A DNA stretch of 64,000 nt from Stromatinia cepivora (Eukaryota > Ascomycota > Leotiomycetes > Helotiales > Sclerotiniaceae), in assembly GCA_014898415.1 (NCBI GenBank), contig RCTD01000002.1, forward strand, positions 1,426,001 to 1,490,000. The letters run 5' to 3'. Positions within the stretch are counted from its first letter, which is position 1. Every line of letters begins with the position of its first letter. The notes beneath the pieces are model-generated. The model was given only the letters and a program-made list of their open reading frames with translations, had not been told where the DNA came from and ran no database searches. Of the stretch, positions 43,738 through 57,627 are shown piece by piece. The position numbers and the translations under genes are program-made.

Positions 43738-46700
43738 ATGCCGACACAATTTGTCCTAGAGCCTGACCAAATGGCGGCTTCACTTTATGTCCAAGGAACC
43801 TCCAACTACAACTTTAGTTTCGACTTGAAGAGCAACAATTATTCCTGTAGTCGAGTTTGGGTATGGCTTGCTTTTTTTATAATCCTCAATTTTAATGCAT
43901 TTCCGCTGACACAAATTCAAGGACCCTGTGAATGCAAGGTTTGAACCTTGCTTCATACCATTTATAGCCGGTATTCCAGCAGTCATTAGTGCCTTAATTA
44001 TTCTTGGATTTTTGATACAATTACTACCAGTCCGTCGTTTATCACCATCATGGCTTCAGCCATTCATAGAAGAGCCAGAGGAGAAATCTGGCGAGCTTGA
44101 AGAAAGGCGCCGACTGCACATGTTCAAACCCATGACCATGTGTTTATTGGGTGTCTCAATTGTTGGTGCACTGCTACAGCTATCGTCAATATTCTATCCT
44201 GACTTTCATCAAAATCAAAATTTCCACTTAATGATGATACTTCCTACAATATCATGGGCAGTGGCATGCCTCCTCATTGCTATTCTTCAACCAGTAAAGA
44301 CACCCAAATCTCTACTAGCTCTCTACATCAGCATTTTTGTCTCAGAGTACTTCGTTTTGCTCCATCGATTCTCAACCTTACAGCCGAAAGATGGTCCATT
44401 GGTTCTTTCTTGGATGGCTTCAATTGCAGCGATCATTATCATTCTGCAAATGCCCATGCGTGATCCATCCCTCGGTAATAACGGGATAAGTCCAGTCTTC
44501 AGCCCGCCAACTGATTCACTTCGAAGTCCGGAAGATAATCTCACTCTATGGCAATTCATGAGCGTGTCTTGGATGTCACCTCTCATGTCAATTGGAAAAG
44601 CTAAACAGCTGAATGAAGACAACGTTTGGAGTCTCAGCTACCAGTTCCAACATAGGATACTACATGAGAAGTTTAGAGATACGCGTGGCTCGGTACTAAA
44701 GAGACTTATAGATGTTACAGGTATCGATCTTATTATACTCAGTTCTTTGGGTATTTACAAATCATTTGCAGGTAATCATACCATAACCGTTCCGGAATCA
44801 TAAAGCCATAAACTAATAATTGGCATTTTCAAAGATATTGCTGCACCTTTGCTACTCCAGAAAATACTCGCAAGTATGGAGAATTCGCTAATCCCCAAGC
44901 AGGCCACACTGACGTACTCTTTGATCGCCCTTGTCATCAGGCTAGCATCTGCTCAATGCGATGTATTTTCAACTTGGTATGGTAGACGCTCGTACGAGAG
45001 ATCCCGAGGAGCACTCATTACTATGCTTTTCGAGAAATCTCTGTCAAGAAAGACAATTAGTGCAAGCACAAAGCCAAAGGAGGATGAACATACCAATGGA
45101 GAAACCAATGGAGTCAATGGAACAAATGGAATACTTTCGGCAGATTCGGCGAAAGAGCCTTCGATTCCATGGTGGAAAAGAGGAGTGAATGCGGTTACAA
45201 ACCCTTTTCTTTCATGCTGTGGTTTGCGAACCAAAGAATTCAAGAAGCCAAAAGAGCCGGCCTCAATGGGCAAGATATTGAACTTGATGAGGTTAGCTTG
45301 CTCTTCCATCATCTAGAAATTGAACTAACAATCTTCATAGAGGGGACGCTTATGAAGTTGCCCAACGGTAAGACCTAATTCCCAAGACCATTCACCTACC
45401 TTGCTAACACGCAACAAAGATTTTGGGACTTTGCAGATTTTATTACTCAACCTCTCGGATTAATACTTTCGATTATTGCTGTCTGGAAGCTTCTAGGATG
45501 GCCATGTTTTATCGGGGTTGTAGCTGTTTTCATAGGTCAAGCTCTTAGTTTCTTCGTGTTAAAGGCACTTATGTATTATGAAAGACAACGAAGAACGGCC
45601 TCAGACACCAAACTCCACAAGATTACACAGCTCGTTGAGTCAATCAGGTATGTCACTTCATGCACTTGAACTAGTACTGCTAGTCTTCACTGCATTCTGG
45701 ATTTTTTGAAGTAACTTCTTTCTAGGCACTTGCGATGGTATGGATGGCAAGATATTTGGCTTGCCCGCATTATGGAAGCAAGACAGAATGAACTGTGGCT
45801 GCGTGTTATAACTAAGGCCTGGGGAACTCTTTTGTCTTTTGTCTACATGTTCTCAAGTGGGATGTTTCCTGTGGTGGCATTCTGGGCCTATTGCGTTTGG
45901 GCAGGTCAACCATTGCGTGTTGATGTAGCCTTTCCTGCTCTTCAACTTTTTCAAATGCTCGAAATGGGACTACAGACTGTGCCAGATCTTGTAACAACTC
46001 TGCTCAACGCTCGAATAGCAATGGGACGTATCGAAGACTTCATGAAAGAGCCTGATAAACCAGAGGTAGAGGCGAACCAAAGGTCAGATGATGGACTTGA
46101 GATGAAGGATGCCTCATTTGCTTGGCCTGGTGCTACGGACCCTGTCTTACGAAACATGTCAGTCTCATTCCCATCTGGATTATCACTTATCTATGGAGAG
46201 GTTGCATCTGGAAAGACAGCTCTATTACAAGCTCTTCTCGGCGAGCTTGATCATCTCAGTGGCGTATATAATCCAGTGAACGAGGTGGTGGGTTATTGTG
46301 CACAAACACCATGGCTACAGAGTATGAGTATTAGAGACAACATTTTATTCTCTGCTCCATATCAAGAAAGTCGATATAAACAAGTGCTAGATGCCTGCGC
46401 TTTGATCCCAGACATGGTAAATTTCAAGAATGGTGATTTATCCTTGATTGGAGAAAATGGAATTGGACTGTCTGGTGGACAAAGGGCTCGCGTTGCATTG
46501 GCACGAGCAATTTATTCCAATGCGAAGATATTGTTTCTCGATGATCCTCTTTCTGCACTTGACCACCACACCGCGGAGTCGGTAGTGAAGAAATGTCTAA
46601 CAGGTTCATTGGCGGAGGGAAGAACCATTATATTAGTGACTCATCGTACTGAGTTATGTCAAGGAATAGCACAACAAATTATCAGAATGACAGACGGAAC

Positions 46701-48597
46701 AGCAGAGGTATTTGATCCTGAAGCAATCCCGTCTGAGTTACTACAAACAATAAATTCTTCAAATTCTGCAGTAGAAGAGCAAAAGGAAGATGAAGATCAA
46801 GCAGCTGCAGCAATGCCTGAGAAATTCATGGAAGATGAACATCGAGAGCATGGTGGTATCAAGGCTTCAGTCTATTGGGAATATATCAAAGCAGGAAAAT
46901 TGAGGTATTGGGCTCTAATCATAGTGGTCATTACTACCCTTCGACTGATCGATATTGCCGAAACGTGGTTTCTCAAATCCTGGGGAGAAGCATATGAAGG
47001 GCCGCGAAAACCATCCAGAGATCCTTTAAGTCGGCTTCCTTCTCCAGAAACCAACATCCAGCCATGGTTACTTGGATTCTTCCTCCTTGCTGTTGCTCAA
47101 TCCATTGCCTGGGTGTTTTTCCAGGCCTCTGCACAATTGATGGTTTATACGGCTGGTAAGACCATTTTTGAGAAGGTCATGATCAGAGTAGTCCATGCTA
47201 CATTCCGCTTCTACGATGTGACACCAGCGGGACGTTTAATGAATCGCATGACATCAGACATTAGTGTTATCGATGGAAATCTGAGCTCTCACTTTACATC
47301 ATTTGCATTTTTAATGATCATGTGGTTCACATCCATTCTGGTTATTGGATCTCTCACGCCAACCTTCTTAGCTTTCGCAATCTTCCTCGTCATCACAATT
47401 GTATTGATATACATACAATTTCTACCTACATCTCAGAGCTTGCGCCGTCTGGAAATGGTCTCGCTGACTCCATTGATATCGAATTTTGGTCTGCTGACTG
47501 AGGGGCTCGGAACTATACGCGCATTCTGCGCCCAACGTCGTTTTCAAGACCGAGTAATCGAAGTAACGGATATTTTTCAGAAAATGGATCATTTCTATTG
47601 GTCATTACAGGCATGGCTTGCTTTTCGGTTCAATATACTTTCAGCTATATCGACATTCCTCATGACAGTCATAGCCGTATACCAGAATTTATCACCTGGT
47701 CTTACAGCCTTCGTTCTTGCCGCCGCAGGTCGATTCGTACGATCAACAAAGGGATTATGCCAATCTTACGGCCAACTACAGATGGAATTTGTCTCAGTAG
47801 AACGTGTAGTAGAACTCCTACATCTCGACCAAGAATCCCCCGGCGACATAGATCCACCAGCTTATTGGCCACGTCTCGGCGGCGACATTATCTTCGAAGA
47901 CGTAACCATAAAATATGCACCTCATCTCGAGCCCTCCCTAAAAAACATATCCTTAACCATCAAAGGTGGCTCAAGCACCGCGCTCATCGGACGCACCGGC
48001 AGCGGAAAATCCACACTTGCCCTCTCCCTCCTCGCCACAACCCTACCAAGCACAGGCCGCATCCTCATCGACGGCCTCGACATCTCCAAAGTCAAAACCC
48101 AAGCCCTCCGCAAACGCATCACATTCCTCGCTCAAGAACCCGTTCTATTCCCCGGCACTATGCGAATGAACCTTGATCCGATGGACGAATACACCGATTT
48201 CGAATGCTCATCTGTTCTTTCCAAGATCGCACTACGTCATAATTGGACATTAGATACGAATATAGATTCTGGCGGAAAAAATTTAAGTCAAGGGCAAAGA
48301 CAATTAGTAGGACTTGCGCGGGCCCTCTTGAGAAGAAGCTCAATAGTGGTTATGGATGAAGCAACAGCGAGTATTGATAAGGAGACAGCGGGCAAGATTC
48401 AAGAGGTTATTAGGGAGGAGTTGGCTCAAAGTACCGTGGTTACGATTGCGCATCGGGTCGAGGCGGTTCGGGGCGCCGATTGGTGTGTGGTGCTTGAGAA
48501 GGGCGGATTGAAGGAATTTGGGGAGGCGAGTAAGGTGGGGAGGATGGGGTTGAAGGGACAGATTGATGGTTCTGGGGGTGGAAGTGGAGAGGAATAG
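43738..48597 (+). CDS. ABC transporter, ABCC (MRP-like) full transporter
   Basis: Six exons: 43738-43860, 43922-44771, 44835-45291, 45341-45367, 45420-45647 and 45726-48597. Exon 4 is only 27 nt. The sum is 1518 residues, normal for the family. An N-terminal membrane region (TMD0-like, residues about 48-190) precedes two TMD-NBD halves. NBD1 has Walker A GEVASGKT (about 719-726), signature LSGGQ (about 810) and Walker B ILFLDDP, with Asp in place of the catalytic Glu. NBD2 has Walker A GRTGSGKS (about 1317), signature LSQGQ (about 1415) and VVMDEATAS with the Glu. One degenerate and one complete site is typical of ABCC exporters, which move conjugates, drugs or metabolites across the plasma or vacuolar membrane. 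The substrate is unknown. An Asn/Gly-rich tract (TNGETNGVNGTNG) lies in the first cytoplasmic loop. Confidence 0.93.
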
Positions 48598-49393
48598 AAT
48601 TGGAGATTTACTGGGGAGAATACGATAGAATTTAATTGCGCTGGAAATATTCGAAATAGTATATTATTGGAAAGAAAAAGAGGAAAAGACAAGAAAAGAA
48701 AAGAAAAGCGTTGGATACCTATTCCCGCTCATATACTCTTCAGATCCAACATCCTAGAAATTAGAAACACGAGAATGAGCTACGATATATCAATAAATTC
48801 AATAACATTCAATAATATTCTTGATGAAATGGTCTCGCCTGAACTTGAACTGAAGGCACAATTGAGTTTAGTCTGCGTGAAGAACACAGCTAGTTAGTAT
48901 ATATATATATATACTCGCGTATAAGAAAACCCACCGACCCATTCCCGACAAACAAATTGCGCAAGCCTAAATAGAAAAGATACATTAACAAGCAGCTGAA
49001 CAAAGCAAAATCGTCCCAGATGAGCAAACCCGTGTAATTCAAAAACCAACCTTTACAAGGGAGTAAACGAGAACGGAAACTGTGGAAATATTGCATTTCA
49101 CATATATCAAGTTAAACCAAAGAAAGAATATCCATAAACAACGACCGAACATTTAATTCTGAAGATCTGGCCTGACGTCCTATATCCTACGCTACTATAT
49201 AAACATGAACTCCCTACTCCATTCATATCACCAATTCCAATTCCCATCCCCATCCTAATACTAGGCAAGGCCAGAGGCGAATCCATTTCGCCGATCATAA
49301 GTGTCATTAAGCCCATCATAAAAACAAAACGCCATCTCTTCACAAAAAAGAAAGAAAACGCACAACACAGAACTTGAACCTCAATTCCATACC
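48598..49393. other. Intergenic between convergent genes
   Basis: About 800 bp of 3' regions for the ABC transporter and SPC105, with a short (TA)n at 48898-48913. No gene is seen. Confidence 0.4.
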
Positions 49394-52300
49394 TTACTTC
49401 CTCCCCCTAGCCAACAATTTATCCCCCAATTCAGCCACTGCTGCTCCCCAAGACACAGTTCCATCTCCTTTCTCCTTAACATAATTACCCAATCTATTAA
49501 GTAAAAATTCCCTCATCTTCGGTTCATTAAATCTCTCCCCATAGATCACTTTCGCAACTGGGGAAATCTCTACATCAAATCCTTCTTCCGTGCTATGACT
49601 TATAAGACTAAGAGCCAATTCGACCTTTGTGGTCAGCGGCGCAATCAACAACTTTGACTTGACGAGAATAGAGTTATCTGATGTTTTTGTGACGACAGTT
49701 GGACATATGATGTTTAGTAAATGAATATCATCTACTACTTTTGCGGCCTTGTTCCAAGCGACGCTAACGGAGTTTAAGAGAGTTTTGATTTCGGTCTCTG
49801 ATTGAGGGAAACCTCTCACGTGATCACGGATACATTGAAGGAGGAATTCCTTCTCGGGGGTGAGAGGTGATGGATTGTATTCTCGATTCGCGGCAATGTA
49901 CCAGAGATCGATTCTTGAGTTTGCTGACTTTGTAGTCTTGCTCGAAGCATTCGACTTGAATGAAGATGCGTCAAATACAAGCTCAATCTCCTTTCGGTAG
50001 GTCATTGAAGTTGTAGTTCCGGATACGCCAGTGATCGTCCATCCATGTTTCTTCTCAATAGCATCCACTTTTGCTAGAAATCGTTAGTGGGATTGTTAGC
50101 AAATGATACAAGAAACATACCTTTAAGAGTACTAATTTCACTCGAACTCCATCCACGGCATTCCTCCCGAATCTTCTCCGCTTCACGGATTTCTTCCAGG
50201 CACGTCTCCTTCTTGGCGTTACCGGCTTCAATCCCCGCTTCTCTTGCTTGAAGCTGTTTCTTCAATTCCTCAATCATGTGCCTTTTGGCATCAACATCCG
50301 CTTCAACAGATATTAGCTGTTGTCGAGCTTCACTAAGTTCTTCAGGATCACAGCTAGCAATTTCTTCAGCGGCAGTCCTCAAATTTGCCTCCTCATGTTG
50401 AAGCTGCTGAGCTTGCTTTATCATCTGTGGGAGTACAAATTCTAGAAGTGCTTGTTGTTTATCGAGGATTTCTTCATCGTTGATCATACCTTCAGCACTT
50501 CTAACGAGTTCATCCTTAACAGTCTCAAGCAAAGTCGATCGCCATTCATACCACATGCCTTTACTAAGAAGACGAGAATGAGTTTTGACATTCTTGAGTT
50601 GATTGTCCATCACAAGCTTCATATCTGCCGGCGCAGAAATATATTCACGGAAAAGTGGGGGGTTCTCTTCAAAGGTCTCGCTCTCAATCTCACGAACAGT
50701 TTTTCGGCCATCTGATATATACTTCTTGAGTTCATGACAAGCCTAGGTATGTTAGTATAGGCAGGTTTTCTCGGAACAAATTTATGGTGATAACTTACAT
50801 GCTGGAATAGCTCAAGCATAGGAATAGTAGCCGCACCCGCAGCAACACAATCCTCTAGAGAAACCTTGGTTTGATCTGACAATCTATTTCTCATTGGTCC
50901 ATCGCTAGCACGTTTTGGCGCAATTGTATGCCTTCGTTTGGTAGTTGTCAATTCCATGAATCGAATGCTTGTCATATTCAAGAAATCCTGCAACTGTATG
51001 CGTTCATCTTCGAATGGTTCTTCCGGTAGCTGCGGATATCCAACTGGTGCTATCTCCTTGAACGGGATTGCCACAGGCTCAGTTAAGTTGGCTTCTGCAT
51101 CTTTGAAACGGCCTTGATCACGTGGTGTGGTGATTTTGTCCTTGATGGGCGAAGAAGTGGTAGTAGGGGTGGTTGAGGTGGTGGTCGAGTCTTCCATGCT
51201 CTTCCTACTTGCGCGGGTTAGACGTCCAGTTGTTGTTTGTTCTTTGGTGGGTGGCCCTTGGAGATGGACGTTCTTCACAGGACTGCCCTGATGATTTTTC
51301 AGTCGCTTCATACCACCCTCATCTTCATCCGAGTCATCCTCATCCAACTCGGCGGGTCGTTTACCCAGGAGTCCAATTGCAGCACCAGCGTGCAAACTCT
51401 TGCGACCTTTCATTGACTTCTTCTTAGGTGTGAGACTGTTTATCATTTCCTTGAGGTTCAAGGTTGCATCTTTCTCTTCTCCTTCACCCTGATCGGCTTC
51501 ACGCTCCATTATCTTGCGTCCATTTTCCCGATCTTCTTCTTTTTCTCGCTCCCTGTCGACTTCTTCTTCCATGATACGAGGATCTTGGAATCGTACACCT
51601 CGATTGAAATCTGCTGGCTGGGTAGGTGTGAATGATAGTGCTTGCTCTCCAATCGATCCACGTCGGTCCAATAATGCAGCAACCTTTGGCGATCCTAGTC
51701 CTACTCTATCAAGACCAATGCCAGTGGACAATCGTTTTTGTGGTGTTAGAATAAAGTTAGGTGTCGCAAGACCCGTATTGCTATCTTGTTTGAATAATTT
51801 GTTCGGTGTTTGTTTTCTACTTGAAGATGGCTCTTTGAGATCAGGCTTGAAAAGTCTTTTGGGCGATCCGGTACGCATGAGAACATTTTTTGAGGGTGGA
51901 GTTTTGCCTGGATGAGATGGTTGAGCAGGTTGTGGAGTGATTTGTTTTTGTGAAGTAGTAGGCTTCTTGACTGGCGTCAACATCTTAGATTTGGGCGTAG
52001 ATTTAGGTGTTGTAGAGTTTCGTTCAATGCTTCTACGAAGACCTTTTCCTTTAAAACCCGCCGTGAAGCTGGGACTGCCAGTTTCTGGTGCTACAGCCAA
52101 AAGTTGGTGGCTGATAGGTTTTGGTGGAGAATTGGCCGGAACTTCTACTCGAAATGGTGAGCTAGCAATATCTGTTTCCATTTCCATAATCTTCTTTGCT
52201 TGGTTTCGATCCCCAGCTTTCAATTGTGGTAGAATACCACCGAGTGCTTTGGTCATTTCCATACCAATGGTCACATCCATATCCATTTCCTCGGTTTCCT

Positions 52301-54181
52301 CGGTCTCCTCTGTATTCGAAGGCATAATACGACCCACAGCAGCGGTCATATCCATGTCCATATCCATACCCATTGTCCCATCATCGGCGGCGGAATCTAA
52401 GCTCTCGCGATCTCGCTTTGGTTGTGACTTTGGAGCCATGGATGATCGTCTCGTATCCTTGGTTGCAGCCGGTTGTGATAACACGCCGCCAACTGCCGAT
52501 GTAAAGTCCATGCTCATATCATCATCTTCGGATGCCTCTTCTTCATCTTCAGCTGTATGAATGCCGCCCACAGCAGTAGTCAAGTCCATGGTCTGCTCGC
52601 CGAATGCTGACTCCTCTCCTGTTGATATTCTGCGAGTACTTTGACGACGGCCCGCTGCTTTAGGTTTCGCTCCAGGTTGGCTATCGGGAATAATTCCACC
52701 GAAAGCACGGGTCACATCCATGGAAAGCTCATCATCTTCCCGTTGTTGACCTGGTAAGATTCTACCAACTGCACTTGTCATATCCATATCCATCGTCATT
52801 TCTTCTCCGTCCGATTGCTCTAGATCTGGTTGAACGTCCGATTTAGCTGTTGATGGAAAAGGATTTACATTTTCTTGGTCTTGTTGAGATTCTAGAGGAG
52901 CCTTCTTTGCCCATGGAGCAAAGGATGCAACGATCTCATTATCTTCACTCATTTTGGTATCTCCTTGCTCATCAAAGCTCATTGCTTGGGTACCAGCTTG
53001 GTTTGCGGCCCGCCGTAAAGATTGTTCTAGCATCGTATCTGAGCCAGCGCTAAAGCCTGATCGAACTGATGCCATCGACATATTTGTTGTTTCTCCGCCA
53101 TCCATGGTCATCCGAGTACCATCGTCATCATCTGAATCACTAGAAGCAAATTCATCCTCCTCAACATCATCGGCACCCACAGAGCTTCCGCTTAGAGGAC
53201 TTGATGAAAAAGCATCATTGGGATCATTAAAGTTCATAGGAGGTATGACTGAACTTCTGCGGCGCTTCTTTTGATGTATATCGCGTTGATGTTCTGGTGA
53301 TCCATTTGCTGTATCATCTTCAAGTTGTTCCGGTGGTGTTGATGGAGGCTCTGAAGGATCTGAGCTAGGTGGTCCAGAATTTTGCTGGTGCGGGGTAGTA
53401 ACTGAGCTCCCAGTAACATTCGAGGCTCGGCGGGTGGAATTGGTAGAGTTTGATGAAGTTGTTGAATCTTGATATTCTACAACGACATCCCAAGTATGAA
53501 GTGTTGCTTCCGGTGCAAATGAAACACGTCGGTTAGCAAGAGACTTGCGTCGAGCATCTCGTCTGGAATCGACTTCCTTTTGCATAGCAGCCCTCTCCTT
53601 CTCTTCCCTTTCTCTGGCAGCAGCTTGTTGTTCTTCCTCCGTTCTCAATGCGACACGATTATCATTGTTGGTTTTCGGTATATCGATATGAAATGGATCA
53701 TCAAGCACTTCCGAGGCTGTAGTTTTAGAACCAGTGTTAATACCGAAATCGATCAATAAGTCGGATTCTGGTACAGGTGGTGAAGGTGTTTTGGCTTTTC
53801 TCGGACTCGATCTTCTGTTAGGATTATGCGCCGGAATCTCACGTAGAGGAGGCATTGTAGGTTTTAAGATTGATCTTGGAGGGGGTTGAGGTATCACAGC
53901 CAGGGACTAAACATTTTTAGCTTGTTTCTTTACTTACAAAATTCGTACCAGATTCCTACCTTGCGTCGGTTTCCAGTAGTATCTTTGAGAGCATCTAATC
54001 CACCAGGACCAATACTCTTACTTCTTGATTTCCTTGCTGGCTTTCCGGTTGGTGCTCTCTTCCCAGTAAGCGCTCCGAGTTCCGCTGTCATATTTTCTTT
54101 ATCGGCAGGTATTGCGGATAGTGACTTTCGTGATTTTGGTCGACGAGTCGCAGGAAGTGTTGCCTCCTCTAAGGAAGACAT
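49394..54181 (-). CDS. SPC105: Outer kinetochore scaffold Spc105/Spc7/KNL1
   Basis: Exons on the minus strand are 54181-53960, 53906-50799, 50742-50121 and 50073-49394 (introns 53, 56 and 47 bp), giving 1543 residues. The protein is the KMN scaffold that binds PP1 and the Bub3-Bub1 checkpoint complex. The N-terminal half carries the PP1-docking motifs SILK (about 86-89) and RVSF (about 201-204, in NRRVSFAPEATLHTWD). At least six MELT-type repeats follow between about 440 and 660 (MDMTSAVGRILP, MDVTRAFGGIIP, MDLTTAVGGI, MDFTSAVGGVL, MDMTAAVGRIMP, MEMTKALGGILP). The C-terminal part is a Spc7 domain: a long coiled coil (about 1140-1310), then the RWD-like region that binds Mis12. The gene diverges from RPS11. 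The large exon 2 is disordered and repeat-rich as in relatives. Confidence 0.94.
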
Positions 54182-54561
54182 TTTTAATATAGTCAACTGT
54201 CAATTGTATTAAGTGTCATAAAGTGTTTCCTATAAGTTAATTATGAAATCCGGGGAAGAAATCGTTAGAAATCTTGTCTTGGTGTTGCTATGCCGAAAGT
54301 AAAGTAAATCACAATGTAAACAAACAAGTCGCGTCTAATCAAACGAGAATTACGGATTAACTTCGGAACATAAATTTCAAAAATCATTAACAATTTTTAA
54401 TCCAATCACATGACCTTCGAACATTGAGTCTCGCTTAGCCAAATTCCTTAGCGGCACACACATTTCGAGAAAAATTGGAAATTTAGAGGAACATTCAATC
54501 GACAAGACAATCCTATCGACGACTACCACGAATTTGCGACCTTCGACCAAATTTCGCAACC
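54182..54561. promoter_or_regulatory. Shared divergent promoter region SPC105/RPS11
   Basis: These 380 bp lie between the two start codons. The sequence is AT-rich with a C/A-rich leader just before the RPS11 ATG, as is common for highly expressed fungal ribosomal protein genes. No specific operator is recognised. Confidence 0.5.
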
Positions 54562-55343
54562 ATGGCCACCGAACTTACCGTACAATCGGAGCGCGCTTTC
54601 CAAAAGCAACCTCACATCTTCCTTAACTCTAAGTCGAAGACCAAGTCCAGCAAGGTTGGAAAGGGTGGCCGAAGATGGTACAAGGACGTTGGATTGGGAT
54701 TCAGAACCCCAAAGAACGCCATTGAGGGAAGCTACATTGGTATGTGGACTTTTATATGAAATTATGGAATAGAGAAGGAAGGAAATACGCGACACGAATT
54801 TACGACTGGAATATATTTCTTGAGGGTTGGGATTAAGGATTGAGGGTGTCAAAAATGATATATGAGGAGGATCGCGAAAATTGAATCGTTAAGAGGGCGA
54901 TGCTAACAAGAAAATCTCAACAGACAAGAAGTGCCCATTCACCGGTCTCGTCTCCATCCGTGGTCGTATCTTGACCGGAACTGTTGTTTCCACCAAGATG
55001 CACCGTACCCTCATCATCCGCAGAGAATACCTCCACTTCATCCCAAAATACGCCAGATATGAGAAGAGACACAAGAACCTCGCTGCCCACGTTTCCCCAG
55101 CTTTCCGTGTCGAGGAGGGTGATCAAGTCACAGTTGGACAATGTAGACCATTGAGCAAGACCGTACGTAACAATTTGCGCAAACACCTGTTTTTTTAATG
55201 ATGGGATTATGATCATATGTCCTTCTATTTCTGCAAATTAAGCAGGTTGAATTAACTAACGAAATTCTCATTAGGTCCGTTTCAATGTTCTCCGTGTCCT
55301 TCCCCGAACTGGTAAGGCTGTTAAGTCTTTCAGCAAATTCTAA
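54562..55343 (+). CDS. RPS11: 40S ribosomal protein S11 (uS17)
   Basis: Exons are 54562-54739, 54924-55162 and 55275-55343, with introns of 184 and 112 bp, giving 161 residues, the standard fungal length. The N-terminus ([20 protein letters not shown]) and [24 protein letters not shown] are diagnostic of eS11/uS17. The core has [20 protein letters not shown] and [14 protein letters not shown], and the end reads [22 protein letters not shown]. It is a primary rRNA binder of the small subunit. The longer first intron is typical of fungal ribosomal protein genes. Confidence 0.97.
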
Positions 55344-56556
55344 ATGGGTTCTTTATCGTACAATGGGTGCATGTGGTTTTCGGGATGCTGATCAGGAGGG
55401 TTGTGATCATATGAATACTGGGAAAGCAGCATGAAAATCATGTGCAGTAGCTACGAGAAGTAAAATCAATGCCACGACGTTCCAGACACAAGATGATGCG
55501 TTACTTGAATCTTGATGATGTGGATTGAATATACATGACCAAGGAGATAAAATGAAAGGGAGGATACAACCAAATTTCACAATTCAAGGATTGTTCTCAG
55601 TACTGATCTTGGTGTATGAGGCCACAAATATACGCACATTCTAGATATGAAGAGCGAGAGATGGGCACGCATTCGGTATTCCACCAAAAGTTACAATTCT
55701 TACATATCACAGAAGAGTATTTCAATGAAGCACCAAAATTTACCATGGTTATATACCCACCAGTGATCCCAGAAAGGAGTATTCAGTATTTCAAAATGCT
55801 GACATATATATTGTGAGACACTTCACTATACACTCAGCTCTCTGGATTTGTACCGTGCAGTGTACCGGGGTTGTATTGTCAATTTTTTGACAACCTCAAA
55901 TAGACATCCGTTCAGCCATTCTAGATTTTCGAATCCGACATACATCATTATCCACTCACTAACTTCGGGCGCCAAGGCCATCCTTAAAATCTTTTCTCTT
56001 GGGGCAAATCCTAATGCTTCACCCCTTTATACCTATGGGTGAGTATATCGATATCCGAGAAGAAGTAATTTCTAGCTCTTCAAACCCCCAAACCTATGGA
56101 TTGAATGGATGGTTCTATCTTATATCTCGCATCTCAGCCACTCACACTCACACTAGCCACACTTGCGAACCTTAAAATTACGAAACAATATCTCCAGCTC
56201 CAGCTCCAGCTTAATTCAATCTTCACTTCAGCTATCTCCACCTTTCTTTCGCATTGACAAATTACCTAAGTAGGTAGATATATATATTACTTTGCACAAA
56301 AAACCCCCCAAAAACATAAAAAATACAAATCTTGAAGCTCAGCTTGCTCCACCTCCAGCTGCTCCAGCTCTTCCATCTTTACGGAGAACCGAATGCGATG
56401 AACTTTATCATTTAGTGGAGTGGTTGGAAATTGAGAATTGGAAATATTGAGACAAAGGACGTATGGATTCAGTCAACAAAAGAGTCAGTCGAAGAGTTGG
56501 TAAAATAGTCAATAATAAAAAACCAGTAAAGAAATCATTATTCATGTTATATAGAC

Positions 56557-56587
<31 letters not shown>

Positions 56588-57168
56588 ATATATATGTGTA
56601 TAAATTAATCTCAATCTTTATTTATTTAATTCATTTCACTATATAAAGTAATTCCTTATCAATCAATTTTATCAGGATGTCTGATCTCATCTCGAAGGAT
56701 TGGATTGGATTAAATTAAATAAAGTTTATATAAAACAAATATAGAATACCATCTGGATATTGAGATCGAAAATCGAAAAGAACTTTATAAGATACTTTCA
56801 TCTGTACTTGATATACATGAACATAGTACTTGATAATCTTACTAGTTATTTTTCGCATGAATGAACAATACCTATCTACATGCATGGATGAATTAACAAT
56901 AACCCCCTCTTCCAATCCTCGGAGTAATAATTACTTTATCCATTGATGGTATACGGTCGCATCAAAACTATTTTCTCCAAATATACACACATCATTTATT
57001 CCATTCATTCCATTCCATCTCATTTCATCACCAAAACCCAACTCAACTCAGACCAAGCTAACCCAAGCCAGCCAACAATCAAATCAAATCAAATCAACCC
57101 AACTCAAATCGAATCAAACAATCAAACAATCAAACAATCAAACAACCAAACAACCAAACAACCAAACA
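55344..57168. other. Intergenic, AT-rich with microsatellites
   Basis: About 1.8 kb. It contains an agctcc-type repeat near 56191-56212 and 56335-56375, (TA)n/(TG)n at 56557-56587, and an aatcaaac/aaccaaac repeat at about 57108-57166 just before the methyltransferase start. No gene is seen. Confidence 0.4.
56557..56587. repeat. (TA)n-(TG)n microsatellite
   Basis: A TA run flows directly into a TG run of about ten units, followed by a second short TA run. Confidence 0.85.
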
Positions 57169-57596
57169 ATGTACTCACCACCCACATCACCCAGCCCTCC
57201 CCCCTCTCACTTCGACTTCGGTACACCACCCCCCTCACCACCACCCACACTAAACTCCCGATCCTCTTCCACCACCTCCTCAACCATCACCTCAACCATC
57301 TCCAAATACTGCAAATCCTCCAGCACCTCATCAACAACCTCCAAATGCACCAAAAACTCCACAAAACTCCAATCCACACCCACATCCCCCATAACAGATA
57401 AATATTCCACCTCCAAACCCTGGTACCATACTACCATCGGTAAACGATTGGGGCCTGAAGCACGTGAGTTATTGGAGAATTATAGTCACATACCTCCGGA
57501 GGAAGTAGATGCGCACGTTTATAAGATGGTATGTTAAGTTTAGTCGAGTATTTCTTTGGATTTTCTTATTCTCTAAATTCCTATCTAGTATTTTTA

Positions 57597-57627
<31 letters not shown>

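Noticed and set aside
47598..48176. 192-codon Arg/His-rich frame inside the ABC transporter
   Set aside because: Shadow of exon 6 in another frame.
57207..57437. Minus-strand Val/Glu-rich frame opposite methyltransferase exon 1
   Set aside because: Complement of the Pro/Ser/Thr-rich exon; no independent support.
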